DNA from: Adlercreutzia mucosicola DSM 19490
GTDB taxonomy: Bacteria > Actinomycetota > Coriobacteriia > Coriobacteriales > Eggerthellaceae
Direction of reading: 5' to 3'
NCBI RefSeq assembly: GCF_000422625.1
Contig: NZ_AUGK01000003.1
Location: 62,001 to 126,000, forward strand
DNA length: 64,000 nucleotides
Numbering within the stretch: position 1 is the first letter of the stretch; every line of letters begins with the position of its first letter. Position numbers and translations under genes: made by a program. Below the pieces are notes generated by a model. That model made no database searches and was not told where the DNA came from. It worked only from the letters and a program-made list of their open reading frames with translations. Positions 9,006 through 18,079 of the stretch are shown in pieces.

Positions 9006-10030
9006 TGGCGGACGACAAGGTAATGCTCGGCCACGGGTCGGGCGGCTCGATGATGAAGCGCATCATCGACGAGGTGTTCTTCGAGGCCTACGGTTCCGAC
9101 GAGCTGCTTCGCGGCGATGACGCGGCGGTGCTGCCGGCGCTGCGCCCGGACGAGCGCGTGGCCTACTCCACCGACAGCTTCGTGGTGACGCCGCACTTCT
9201 TCCCGGGCGGCGACATCGGCCGTCTGGCCGTGTGCGGCACGGTGAACGATGTGGCCACCTCCGGCGCGCGGCCGCTGTACCTGTCCTGCGCCTTCATTCT
9301 GGAAGAGGGCTTTCCCATGGACGATCTGCGTCGCATCTGCGCTTCCATGGCGGAATGCGCGAAGGAAGCCGGCGTGCGCATGGTGACCGGCGACACCAAA
9401 GTGGTGAATCGCGGCCACGGTGACGGCATCTACATCAATACGAGCGGCATCGGGGCGGTGCCGGCGGGCGTGGACTTGGGCGGCGCTCAGATTCGCCCCG
9501 GGGATGCGGTGCTTGTAAGCGGCACGCTGGGTGACCACGGCATCACCATCATGAGCTGCCGCGAGGGCCTGAACTTCTCGGCGGATATCGAAAGCGACGC
9601 CGCACCGCTGAACCACCTGATCGCCGACGTGCTGGCGGCCGCGCCCCATACGCGCTGCTTCCGCGACCCCACTCGGGGCGGTTTGGCCTCCACGCTCAAC
9701 GAGCTGGCGGCTCAGTCGAACACCGACATCACCGTGGACGAGCAGGCCGTTCCCGTGCGCGATGCGGTGCTGGGCGCTTGCGAGATGCTCGGTTACGACG
9801 TGCTGCAGGTGGCCAACGAGGGCAAGATGGTCTGCGTGGTGGCTCCCGACGAGGCCGAGGCGGCCCTGGCGGCCATGCAGGCGAGCCCCTACGGGCGCGA
9901 TGCGGCCATCATCGGCACCGTGGCCGAAGCCGATGCGACGCGCGGCCCCAAGGTGTTCCTGCGCACCGCCTTCGGCAGCACTCGCATCCTGGACATGCTG
10001 GTCGGCGAGCAGCTGCCCCGCATTTGCTAA
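9005..10030 (+). CDS. hypE: Hydrogenase maturation protein HypE
   Basis: HypE dehydrates an S-carboxamido group on its C-terminal cysteine to a thiocyanate, which supplies the CN ligands of the [NiFe] hydrogenase iron. The 341-residue product has the N-terminal LGHGSGG motif, the two AIRS/PurM-like halves (DDAAVLP near residue 38; DPTRGGLASTLNE near 220) and the essential C-terminal PRIC, so it appears functional. Its ATG overlaps the nikR stop by one base (TAATG), which fixes the start and shows translational coupling. Other hyp genes and the hydrogenase itself are not in this window. Confidence 0.95.
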   Translation: MADDKVMLGHGSGGSMMKRIIDEVFFEAYGSDELLRGDDAAVLPALRPDERVAYSTDSFVVTPHFFPGGDIGRLAVCGTVNDVATSGARPLYLSCAFILEEGFPMDDLRRICASMAECAKEAGVRMVTGDTKVVNRGHGDGIYINTSGIGAVPAGVDLGGAQIRPGDAVLVSGTLGDHGITIMSCREGLNFSADIESDAAPLNHLIADVLAAAPHTRCFRDPTRGGLASTLNELAAQSNTDITVDEQAVPVRDAVLGACEMLGYDVLQVANEGKMVCVVAPDEAEAALAAMQASPYGRDAAIIGTVAEADATRGPKVFLRTAFGSTRILDMLVGEQLPRIC

Positions 10031-10048
10031 GGTAACGACCGCGTGAGC

Positions 10049-10147
10049 GGGGCGGCTTGCCGGCGGCTGTGCGACGGTTTTTGGGCGGTTGCGCAACACC
10101 GTTTACCGGGCAAAGAGACGGTGCTTCTTGCGCTTGCAAGCCGCCCC
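10049..10147. repeat. Hairpin-rich element between hypE and ferredoxin
   Basis: GGGGCGGCTTGC (10049-10060) and GCAAGCCGCCCC (10136-10147) are perfect reverse complements and enclose an internal palindrome, GTTGCGCAAC (10088-10097). The whole unit can fold into a branched structure. It may be a repeat element or the 3-prime boundary of the nik-hyp transcript. Confidence 0.6.
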
Positions 10148-10169
10148 CTGAAAAGTTCTTGATTCCTGC

Positions 10170-10197
10170 TTGCGCTTCACGGCTTTCATGGTATCTT
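10170..10197 (+). promoter_or_regulatory. Likely promoter of the ferredoxin gene
   Basis: TTGCGC (10170-10175), a 16-base spacer and TATCTT (10192-10197), about 75 bases ahead of the ATG at 10273. This is a moderate match to a sigma-70 promoter. Confidence 0.5.
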
Positions 10198-10272
10198 GCG
10201 CAATGTGGTTGAGGGGTCCCGCCCCCGCCCCCCAGACGAGGAATCATTCACTGAGAACAAAAGGAGCTTCCC

Positions 10273-10461
10273 ATGTCTCATCCGGTTATTGAAGCTGACG
10301 AGTGCATCGGCTGCGGCATCTGCGTTGACGCGTGCCCCCAGGAAGTGCTCGAGGTCGTCAACGGCGTTGTTGAGGCGGTCAACGAGGACGCTTGCATCGC
10401 CTGCGGCGACTGCGTCGAGGAGTGCCCCATGGGCGCTATCCCCGAGATCGTCGAGGACTAA
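10273..10461 (+). CDS. 2[4Fe-4S] ferredoxin
   Basis: A 62-residue clostridial-type electron carrier. Two CxxCxxCxxxCP clusters are visible: CIGCGICVDACP and CIACGDCVEECP, separated by an acidic linker (EVVNGVVEAVNED). Eight cysteines ligate two low-potential [4Fe-4S] clusters. Length and spacing are typical. AAAGGAG precedes the ATG. It is flanked by its own promoter and a strong terminator, so it is monocistronic and probably highly expressed. It would serve anaerobic redox enzymes in the cytosol; the hypE neighbour makes a hydrogenase one plausible partner, not a demonstrated one. Confidence 0.95.
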   Translation: MSHPVIEADECIGCGICVDACPQEVLEVVNGVVEAVNEDACIACGDCVEECPMGAIPEIVED

Positions 10462-10512
10462 CCTTACCGTTCTTGAGCCGGCCCGCGCGGGGCCTGCCAT
10501 CAGGAATCTCTC

Positions 10513-10542
10513 AGACCCGCTGAAGTGCCAGCGGGTCTTTTT
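10513..10542 (+). terminator. Intrinsic terminator of the ferredoxin gene
   Basis: A ten-base stem (10513-10522 with 10529-10538; AGACCCGCTG pairing CAGCGGGTCT) with a six-base loop is followed by a run of five T. Confidence 0.92.
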
Positions 10543-10648
10543 ATGACCGCAGATGGGGCGTGGCCGCCGTTGTTTGTGCTATAGTTCTCGAATTGGTAAC
10601 AGGATAGTCGCGCCATGGTCGCCGGTCGGCCAAGATGAGGAAAACGGG

Positions 10649-11146
10649 ATGCAGAAGAGCAATTGGATAATCATCGCCATTCTCGTGGCTGCTTCTGTCC
10701 TCTTCCTGTGGATGTGGCAGGCCCTGCAGTTCAACGTCGTCGACAATCCTGTAGATCTGGTCATTACCCTGGCATGGTGGCTGGTAATCGCCGGGGCCTG
10801 CGTAGCCATCCATTTGGCCGAGAAGAAGCGTCGCGAGCGCATCCGCACCATGTTTCTGGCACCGGGCTTGGTGTACAACTGCGAGACGGGCGTGATACGG
10901 TTGGAGCCCGGCACATCGGTGGTCGACACCCTGCAAACTTTGCTGGGGGCCTTGAATTACAGCTTCGACCTGGCAGAACTCCCTTCGAATTCCCGCGTGA
11001 GATTCCAGCGGATCGTGCGAACGTCGAAGTTCGGCGATAACGGAGCCATTTGGGAGGGAGAGTTGGTCGAGGTGGCCCACCCCGATCGTCCCCAGACTTT
11101 TGAAAGCCGGCGGGAGCTGGCCATTCTCATGGGCGAGAACGTCTAA
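10649..11146 (+). CDS. Small membrane protein of unknown family
   Basis: A 165-residue protein with two N-terminal membrane helices (about residues 5-22 and 34-55, IIIAILVAASVLFLWMW and VITLAWWLVIAGACVAIHLA), a basic turn (EKKRRERIR) and a soluble C-terminal domain of about 100 residues. The ATG at 10649 is chosen because GAGG lies ten bases upstream and the frame before it is not membrane-like. A -10-like TATAGT lies at 10580-10585. I do not recognise the soluble domain. It is a single gene between a terminator and the long leader of the next surface protein. Confidence 0.75.
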   Translation: MQKSNWIIIAILVAASVLFLWMWQALQFNVVDNPVDLVITLAWWLVIAGACVAIHLAEKKRRERIRTMFLAPGLVYNCETGVIRLEPGTSVVDTLQTLLGALNYSFDLAELPSNSRVRFQRIVRTSKFGDNGAIWEGELVEVAHPDRPQTFESRRELAILMGENV

Positions 11147-11400
11147 CGGAGCGCTCTTTTCGCGCTCGGTCAGTATCCCTGACGCTACCATTTCACTACG
11201 GAATTCTAACAACTTGGCAACTGTTCTCCGATCATTGCCCTATCACTTCATGGTCAAAACCCTGCAAGAGCCTTTTTTCTACCATTAAATGCTCGGTAAA
11301 ATTGTCACCAATCTGAGAACTATGTCTTGAGTAATACCAAGCCCGCGCAACGGGTGGAGAGACCGGGCGAGAACATCGCCGCGATAAAAAGGAGTTGTTG

Positions 11401-14400
11401 GTGGAAATGAAGATGATGGAGCGCTTCATCGACGCACGACACAGCACTGAGGGCAAGGTGGTGGCGGTCGCGCTGACGGCCCTGCTGGCCTGCTCGACGT
11501 TCACCCCCTCGGCCATGGCCGTGGCCGACGAGATGGACGGCGCCACGGTGTCCGACAAGGCGATGGAGACCTCGCGCGTGGTCGAGACCGAGGACGACGC
11601 GGCCGACGGTGCCGGCGTCGCTTCGATGACGGTGCCCGTTGAGGTGCAGAACGCCAGCCTGCTGGTGGACGGCCGCGCCATCGAGGGCGCCATCGAGGTG
11701 GCCGCCGGCGACGAGCTGCGCTTCGCCGTGGCCGTCGAAGAGGGCTTCGCCATTGAGTCGGTGACCTACAACGACGAGGTTCTGGAAGTGGCCGGCACCC
11801 AGCGCACGATTTCTACCGAGCCTGTGGCCGCCGAGGTTGCCGACGAGGCCGCCGCCAATGACCTGTACGTGATCGCCGCTGACCAGCTGGTGGAAGGCGC
11901 CGTGCTGAAGGTGACCGCTGTGGCCGCCGAGAACGATTCCGCTGCTTCGGACGACGGCGAGGTGGCGGAGGGCGACGAGGCCCCCGCCGAGGAGGCCCCC
12001 GCTCCGGCCGATACCGAGACGACCGAGGGCCCCGCCACCGTGGGCGACGCGCTGAAGGACGCCATCGTCCAGGGTGTGACCGACGTGGCAACCGACGCAG
12101 TGAATCAGGTGGAGGCGCCTCTGCTTACCCTGACCGAGGGCGAGAGCGCCGTGGTCCCCGCAGCTCTGTACCAGGGCGGCGCCAAGTTGGGCGATCGCAC
12201 CATTGTCGTTCCGCTGACGGGCGAGGTGGACGCGAACCGCGTACCTCCCGTAGCCGATCCCGTGTTCAACTTCGGCGCCGACCGCTACGTGCTGAATGGC
12301 AAGGTGGGCGTGATCGCCACCGACGCCACGCCCGACCAGGTGAAGGCCGTTTCCGAGGCCTGCAACAGCGCAGCTAACGTGGTATCCCTGCGTGTGACCG
12401 ACGGCGTGGTGGAGTACCGCACCGCGTCGGCCGACTGGACCGCGCTGGCCGAGGGCGAGCAGCTGGTGTATTTCTGCTCGAAGTTGCAGGGCGCGAGCGA
12501 CAACAAAGATATGCTGAACGTGGCCGTGGAAGAGGATGTGCTGACCGATGCGGTGGCTGGCGGCCATGGCGTGCAGGTCTTCGTGTTCCCCGCGGGTGCC
12601 GAGGAGGGCACCGAGCCGCTGTTCACCCAGACGCTGTACTTCGACGCCGCGGTGACGAGCCTGCCCCAGGGTGTGAAGTTCAACCTGGGCGACGGCGTGA
12701 GCTACGAAGTGGCACGCTGCTTCATCTCCAATGATTCCGCCCATCCCGACCAGCCTTACACGGCCGCCGAGGCGCTGGCCCTGGCGACCGATAGCAACGC
12801 CGACACCTACGAGGGCACGTCCATCACTTGGCCTACGGGCACCTACCGCGCCATCGCCGTGTTCGTGAATACGCGTTCCTACACTGCGTCCTACGATCTG
12901 AACGGCGCCGAGGGCACCGCGCCCCAGGCTGTGACGGCCGCTCCGGGCACCCCGGTGGTGTTGGCCGGCCCGAGCGAGGACTTCGCCCTGGAGGGCCATT
13001 ATCTGGCGGCCTGGAAGCTGCTGGACGGTGCCGGCAACGATCTGGGCATCTACGAGCCCGGCGCGAAGCTGATCATGCCGGCCCGCGACGTGGTGCTGAA
13101 GGCCCAGTGGGAGGCCTTCGACGGCGAGACCTTCTTCACCGCGCGCTTCGTGTGGAAGGACGAGGACGGTCGCGAGACCGAGATCGAGCGCCGCGACGTG
13201 ACCGAGGTGAAGAGCGCCGGCGATTCCATGGAGAAAGTCGAGCTGACCACGGTCGTGACCACCGATTCGTTGGATTGCCCGCGCGGCTATGCCTATGCGG
13301 CCTCGGGTAACGCGGCCCAGCAGGTGGAGCGCACCGGTCGCGTGATCACCTTCTACTGCGACAAGAACAAGTACGAGGTGAAGACCGAGATCTACTTCGG
13401 CGATGCGCTGGCCAGAACCCAATTCGCCCAGGTGCCCTACGGCACTGACTACGCACCGGCCGTGCTGCCCACGCTGGAGAACATCGACGGAAACTCCCAG
13501 CGTGTGAACTACATGTTCGACGAGACGAACCCCAACAACCAGTGCTCCATCACGGTGACCGACGACGCCGACCTGAATGTGATCAAGCATTACTACACCC
13601 GCGACACCATGGGCGTGGACGATCCTGATAAGGGCGACGGCGTGCCCGACAAGTACCAGGTGAAGGTCGCCTTCATTCACGACGAGAACAGCGTGTGGGC
13701 CGATGGCTCGGACGCGGTGGAGAAGTACGCCGTGGTCAGCCGCTACAACGCCGAGGGCGCTCTGGCAGTGGACGGCATCGGGCATCTGACCGAGGCCCAG
13801 ATTCCGGCCCTGACTCAGACCGACGGCATGTCGCTGGACGATGCCTGCAATTGGCCGACTCCCAACACCGACGTCGCGGCTCCGATGACCTTCGAGGCGC
13901 GCTTCGTGGTGGGCAACTTCCCCTACACGGTGCGCTATGTGGATGACGAGGGTCGTGTGCTGGACGAGCAGACGGGCACCGCCGGTTTCGAGGGTCTCAT
14001 TCCCTATGAGATGGATCGCGTCATCGAGGGCTATGCTTTCGACTTCGTGGAGAACGCGAACGGCATTGTCACTTCGAGTGCCGACAACAACGTGGTGACG
14101 CTGCATTACGGTGTGGACCGTCTGGGCGTGGAGAGCCTGGATCGCGGCGACGGTGTGCCCGACAAGTACCAGGCCGTGGCGGTGTTCTCGGTGGAGAACG
14201 GCACGTGGGACGAGCCTGCGGGCTCCACCGACGACAAGACCACGGTGGTGACACTGAACCGGTGGAACGGTGACGCGTGGGAGGCCCTGGCCGACGACGA
14301 GCTGCTGCTGTCGCTGCCGGGGGCGAAGGCCCGCCTCGGCTACGTGCCGACCTCGGGCGCTTGGAGCGAGGTGCCTTCCGTCGATACCTTGATCGGCGGC

Positions 14401-15831
14401 GAGACCAACGAGTTCGTGTACTCGTTCGTGCCCGAGCAGGTGGGCTACACGGTGTTCTACTGCAAGGACTCCGTGAACGGCGAAGTGATCAGCGCCGCGC
14501 GCGGCAAGGCCGCTTTCGAGGGCGACGTGCCCGTGCTGGTGGAGAACTTCCGCCCCGTCGAGGGCTTTACGGGTGAGCCGACCTTCGTGGGCCCGACTAC
14601 CATGGGCCTCGACCCCGACCAGAATGTGCTGTACGTGGTGTACCAGCGCGACGCCTACACGGTGCGCGGCACCTTCGCCGAGGGCTCCCACGGCGTGGTG
14701 CGCGGCAACGCCACCCAGGAAGTGCTGTTCGGCCGCGACTCCGAGACCATGACCTTCAACGCCGACGAGGGCTATCGCATCGCGTCGGTGGTGGTGAACG
14801 GCGAAAGCCAGCCGGTGGCCAACGGCCAGACCACCTATGAGTGCAAGATCAAGCGCGTGTCGAAGGATTCCGAGATCGTGGTGCGCACTGCTCATATGGA
14901 TGAGGTGGTCATCGAGGCCCCCAGCGCGTCGAAGGTGTACGACGGCACCGCGCTCGAGCCGGGCGCGGCGCAGATCACCGGCGTGCCCGAGGGCTTTACG
15001 GCCACGGCGGCGGTGACGGGTTCGCGCACGAACGCCGGTGTGTCGACGGCCTCCATCGATCCCGCGTCGGTGAAGATCGTGGATGCGGCTCAGAACGACG
15101 TGACGGACAACTTCCGCGTGACCACCGTGGACGGTTCGCTGACGGTGGAGCAGGCTCGCGCGATCATCAATGTGGACGATGCCCGCAAGGCGGCCGGTAC
15201 GGCCGACCCCGCCTTCACCGGTCAGGTGATCGGTTTGGTCAAGGGTGATGTGCTGGCGGGGCTCACCTACACCCGCTCGGTGGCCGGCGAGATGACGGGC
15301 GTTTACCTGAACGCGCTGACGGCCGAGTACGACTACAACCCGAATTACCGTATCACCGTGATGCCGGGCACCTTCACCATTGGCGACGCGGTGCTGACTC
15401 CGGGCTTCAGCCGGTCGGACACCCCCGCGGGCATGACGCCCACTACGCCGCTGGGCGGCTCGATTCAGACGGTGTATCGGACGGCGGCCGCTGCGGATCG
15501 CCTGGCTCGCGCCGTGGCAGGTACCGATGACATCTCCGAGCCGGTGTACGCCGAAGTGCTGTTCGACGACTCCACCCCCATGGTGAGCCGTGTGGGCGGA
15601 GAGACCATCGAGGACGATGCGACGGCCCTGGGTGCCTTCGACGAGCCGAAGTGCTGGGTGCACTGGGTGATGGCCATGGGCCTGCTGCTGACCATCGCCT
15701 ACGCCGGCCTCGTGGTGGCGCGCCGCCTGGGCTATGCGCGGAAGGTGGGCGAGCTGGACGATAACCTGACGGGCGGCTCGTTGGTCGAGTCCGATCAGGC
15801 GCGCAGCGCCGCCCACCATGTGGGCGCCTAG
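11401..15831 (+). CDS. Giant multi-domain surface protein with C-terminal membrane anchor
   Basis: About 1,476 residues. The GTG at 11401 is preferred because AAAAAGGAG ends six bases upstream; an ATG at 11407 is an alternative. A signal peptide follows a basic start (hydrophobic core about 11455-11520, ending near AMAVADE). An acidic Ala/Glu/Pro linker lies near 11930-12060. An InlB/Flg_new-like repeat (YDLNGAEGTAP...LKAQWEA) spans about 12880-13115. MucBP-like beta modules follow, including two copies of GDGVPDKYQ at about 13636-13660 and 14149-14173, each starting a related unit. A YDG/MBG-like domain (KVYDGTALEPG) is at about 14920-15165. The C-terminus has one membrane helix (about 15655-15735) and basic residues but no LPxTG. 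Inference: a mucin- or host-binding adhesin held by the membrane. It is followed by a strong terminator. Confidence 0.85.
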   Translation: MEMKMMERFIDARHSTEGKVVAVALTALLACSTFTPSAMAVADEMDGATVSDKAMETSRVVETEDDAADGAGVASMTVPVEVQNASLLVDGRAIEGAIEVAAGDELRFAVAVEEGFAIESVTYNDEVLEVAGTQRTISTEPVAAEVADEAAANDLYVIAADQLVEGAVLKVTAVAAENDSAASDDGEVAEGDEAPAEEAPAPADTETTEGPATVGDALKDAIVQGVTDVATDAVNQVEAPLLTLTEGESAVVPAALYQGGAKLGDRTIVVPLTGEVDANRVPPVADPVFNFGADRYVLNGKVGVIATDATPDQVKAVSEACNSAANVVSLRVTDGVVEYRTASADWTALAEGEQLVYFCSKLQGASDNKDMLNVAVEEDVLTDAVAGGHGVQVFVFPAGAEEGTEPLFTQTLYFDAAVTSLPQGVKFNLGDGVSYEVARCFISNDSAHPDQPYTAAEALALATDSNADTYEGTSITWPTGTYRAIAVFVNTRSYTASYDLNGAEGTAPQAVTAAPGTPVVLAGPSEDFALEGHYLAAWKLLDGAGNDLGIYEPGAKLIMPARDVVLKAQWEAFDGETFFTARFVWKDEDGRETEIERRDVTEVKSAGDSMEKVELTTVVTTDSLDCPRGYAYAASGNAAQQVERTGRVITFYCDKNKYEVKTEIYFGDALARTQFAQVPYGTDYAPAVLPTLENIDGNSQRVNYMFDETNPNNQCSITVTDDADLNVIKHYYTRDTMGVDDPDKGDGVPDKYQVKVAFIHDENSVWADGSDAVEKYAVVSRYNAEGALAVDGIGHLTEAQIPALTQTDGMSLDDACNWPTPNTDVAAPMTFEARFVVGNFPYTVRYVDDEGRVLDEQTGTAGFEGLIPYEMDRVIEGYAFDFVENANGIVTSSADNNVVTLHYGVDRLGVESLDRGDGVPDKYQAVAVFSVENGTWDEPAGSTDDKTTVVTLNRWNGDAWEALADDELLLSLPGAKARLGYVPTSGAWSEVPSVDTLIGGETNEFVYSFVPEQVGYTVFYCKDSVNGEVISAARGKAAFEGDVPVLVENFRPVEGFTGEPTFVGPTTMGLDPDQNVLYVVYQRDAYTVRGTFAEGSHGVVRGNATQEVLFGRDSETMTFNADEGYRIASVVVNGESQPVANGQTTYECKIKRVSKDSEIVVRTAHMDEVVIEAPSASKVYDGTALEPGAAQITGVPEGFTATAAVTGSRTNAGVSTASIDPASVKIVDAAQNDVTDNFRVTTVDGSLTVEQARAIINVDDARKAAGTADPAFTGQVIGLVKGDVLAGLTYTRSVAGEMTGVYLNALTAEYDYNPNYRITVMPGTFTIGDAVLTPGFSRSDTPAGMTPTTPLGGSIQTVYRTAAAADRLARAVAGTDDISEPVYAEVLFDDSTPMVSRVGGETIEDDATALGAFDEPKCWVHWVMAMGLLLTIAYAGLVVARRLGYARKVGELDDNLTGGSLVESDQARSAAHHVGA

Positions 15832-15864
15832 GGCGATACCGAACTGACATACCCCCCTCCTCTT

Positions 15865-15904
15865 GGAAGGGCAGCCACCCCCCTCGGCTGCCCTTCCCTT
15901 TTTT
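15865..15904 (+). terminator. Intrinsic terminator of the surface-protein gene
   Basis: A 12-bp perfect stem (GGAAGGGCAGCC at 15865-15876 with GGCTGCCCTTCC at 15886-15897), a 9-base loop and CTTTTTT. Confidence 0.93.
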
Positions 15905-16130
15905 GCGCTCTGGTTATGGGTGGCGAAAGGGTGGGGGCTTCCTTCGATCAGCCTTTTCCCGTCATTTGCCCATCCCCCGTCCATCCCCCAAAAGGGGCCA
16001 AAGTGACATTTTCCCCGGTGGCCCCTAGTTGGGGGATGTGGGGCCCGCGAGGGCTGCGATACCTTCTCGGTGATGCGAAGAGGAGGGGCGCCCAAAGGGG
16101 GCGCAAGCTTCGCCGGAAGGGAGACCTGTC

Positions 16131-17024
16131 ATGGATATGAATCGTCGAAACGTTCTGAAGGGCGCGGCGCTGACAGCGGTGGGCGCCGTGAGCGCGACGA
16201 CGTTGGCGGCCTGCGCGCCTACGGCATCGTCCGACAAGCAAGACGAGATTCTGCCCGCCACGGGCGGCGACCAGTACAACACGGCTGCCACCGCGCAGCG
16301 CCCGTGGGCCTTCGAGATCGCGCCCGATCCGATTCCCGCCGATCAGATCGCCGAGACCATTGAGGCTGACGTGGTCGTGGTGGGTTGCGGCACCTCGGGC
16401 CTGATGACCGCGAACAGCGCGGCGGAAGAGGGGCTGGACGCCATCATCGTGTCGGCTTCCACCAAGCCCACGTCCCGCGGCGGTTCCAATAATGCCGTGT
16501 ACTGCAAGGCCTTCGAGGCCCAGGGCTACCCGCGCGTGCCCATCGAGCAGTACCAGAAGGAGATTTTCTGCCAGGTGCACAAGGTGGACCAGCGCAAGTG
16601 GTACCTGCACTACAACAACTCCAAGGAGGCCATGAACTGGGCCTGCGACTTAATGGAGAAGGCTGGTTACGGCCTGGAGGTGGTTACGGGCAAGATGCAG
16701 CCGCTGTTCGTGTGGGAGTTGGCGCGCCACTTGACCGACGATCTGGGTGGGAGCATCTTCTATAGGAACATCGCCGAGCAGCTGATCCGCGAGGATGGCA
16801 GCACCGGTCGTGTGACCGCCGTCATCTGCAAGCGTGAGGACGGCAGCTACGCCCAGTACGTGGGCCACAAGGCCATCGTGCTGGCCACGGGCGACTTCTC
16901 CGGCGACCGCGACATGATGCGCCGCTACTGCCCCGAGACCGCCGACTACGTGAAAGACGACGTGTGCGACAGCGAGCCCGACTGGGACCAGGGCTTCAAG
17001 TACGGCGGCATCTACAAGGGCTAG
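16131..17024 (+). pseudogene. Flavocytochrome-c-type FAD reductase, C-terminal half lost
   Basis: The 297-residue product starts with a Tat-like signal (MNRRNVLKG) and lipobox (LAAC), then a linker and the FAD-binding beta-alpha-beta (ADVVVVGCGTSGLMTANSA, about 79-97) of fumarate reductase/urocanate reductase-type flavoproteins, which are normally about 550-600 residues. It ends at an in-frame TAG right after GGIYKG. The expected next residues (a DG-xx-A-LWVG-like helix) are only faintly recognisable for about 12 codons before the 26-bp repeats begin at 17088. The second half of the FAD domain and the C-terminal active-site region are missing, so it should not catalyse reduction. The ATG at 16131 has GGAAGGGAG at good spacing. 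A complementary remnant lies at 59995-60984. Only part of a TetR regulator and repeats follow it. Confidence 0.85.
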
Positions 17025-17087
17025 GGCCAGATCGCGATGGCGGTCAACGTGGGTCTTGGTACAGCGGCGCGTCTAATGCGGGGTTCG

Positions 17088-17209
17088 CGCGACCAAAATG
17101 ACGTTTGGGCGAGGGCGGCGGGAGCTTTTCGGATGCAAAGGCTCGCCCAACCGTGCTTTTTGTCGCGCAAAGGGGCCCGGTGACTCGCCCAAACGTGATT
17201 TTGGTCGCG
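17088..17209. repeat. Three copies of a 26-bp repeat
   Basis: Copies at 17088-17113 (reverse orientation), 17142-17167 and 17184-17209 (forward). The first and third are inverted with one mismatch over 26 bases; the middle one has about four differences. The core is CTCGCCCAAACGTGATTTTG. The cluster lies exactly between the end of the broken flavoprotein gene and the stop codon of the TetR gene. Confidence 0.85.
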
Positions 17210-17219
17210 TGCGAGCGAG

Positions 17220-17963
17220 CTAAGTGAGGGCGGCGACGAAGGAACGGATGAGGGCGGTGGCCTGGCGGCGATGGGCGGCGTCGGGATTCACGAGGAGGTG
17301 GAGGGCGAGGCCATCGAGCAGTGCGTGGAGGTGAGCAGCGATGGCAGCGGGGTCGCCTGCGCGCGACGTTGGGGCGGATTTCGCGGAACGGCTGTTGCCG
17401 GCCGCCAGATCGTCGGCGGGCATGCCGCTGATGAGCGACTCAACGCAGCGCCGACAGAAAGTCGCCAGGAGCGCATCCATCTTGCGGGCGTAGGGAGCCA
17501 AGTCGGGGTTTGTGAGGGCGGCAGTGGAGAAGGCGGCCCATACGCGGGCCTCGGTTTCCCGTTCTTTGTCTAAGGGCAGCAGCTGCAACAGCATCGCGGT
17601 GACGGTCTCGTCCAGGACGGCGCGGGCTTCGGCGACAGAAATGGCCGCGGGGTTGCGGTGGTTGGAAACGAGCGCGGGGGTGTTGTGGTTGGCCGTGGCG
17701 CTTTCGTCGCAGGGCGCGGGGTGCGGGTCGGTCGTTCCCGTTTCGGTCAGGCGCTCGGTAACGCGTTCTACGATCAGCTCCATGGCGAATTGCTGCAGGG
17801 TAGCTTGGCTGGGGAAGGAGTGCTGGATGGCTCCGGTGGACAGCCCGCACTCCGCTGCCACGGCGCGTACGGTGGCTCCGTCGAGGCCATCACGGCTGGC
17901 GATGGCCCATACGGCTTCGGCAATGGTTTCGCGGCGAGCACGCTCGTCGATGATCTTGGGCAT
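17220..17963 (-). CDS. TetR family transcriptional regulator
   Basis: A 247-residue one-component repressor. The N-terminal helix-turn-helix domain spans about residues 1-55 (IAEAVWAIASRDGLDGATVRAV...GLSTGAIQHSFPSQATLQQF), a typical TetR three-helix domain. The rest is a ligand-binding and dimerisation region containing an unusual low-complexity insert around residues 70-95 and another near 190-205. The ATG at 17963 is chosen because CTAAGGA precedes it and the HTH starts at the usual distance. It is divergent from the membrane-protein gene at 18080. The AT-rich 116-bp gap holds a 20-bp palindrome, so it probably represses both itself and that neighbour. The ligand is unknown. Confidence 0.88.
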   Translation of the reverse strand: MPKIIDERARRETIAEAVWAIASRDGLDGATVRAVAAECGLSTGAIQHSFPSQATLQQFAMELIVERVTERLTETGTTDPHPAPCDESATANHNTPALVSNHRNPAAISVAEARAVLDETVTAMLLQLLPLDKERETEARVWAAFSTAALTNPDLAPYARKMDALLATFCRRCVESLISGMPADDLAAGNSRSAKSAPTSRAGDPAAIAAHLHALLDGLALHLLVNPDAAHRRQATALIRSFVAALT

Positions 17964-18037
17964 GGTGGCGTCCTTAGGTTCGGTGGCGAAATTACACCAA
18001 CTTTGGCAAAGGGGCTTCCATTCTAATACAAATGTAA

Positions 18038-18057
18038 TATAATACAAGCGTATTATA
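18038..18057. promoter_or_regulatory. Probable TetR operator
   Basis: TATAATAC-AAGC-GTATTATA is a perfect palindrome with 8-bp arms, in an AT-rich patch unlike the surrounding DNA. A second half-like TAATACAA lies at 18024-18031. It sits 22 bases before the ATG of the 18080 gene and 75 bases from the TetR start. Confidence 0.7.
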
Positions 18058-18079
18058 ACCTGAGGGCAGGAGACACCCC

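Noticed and set aside
15983-16036. Imperfect inverted repeat CCCCCAAAAGGGGCCA / TGGCCCCTAGTTGGGGG
   Set aside because: Bulged pairing and composition-driven; it might be an operator of the broken flavoprotein gene but the signal is too weak to list.
11320-16095. 1,591-codon open frame on the minus strand
   Set aside because: His/Gly/Val-rich shadow of the second surface protein; that protein has the signal peptide, domains, ribosome site and terminator.
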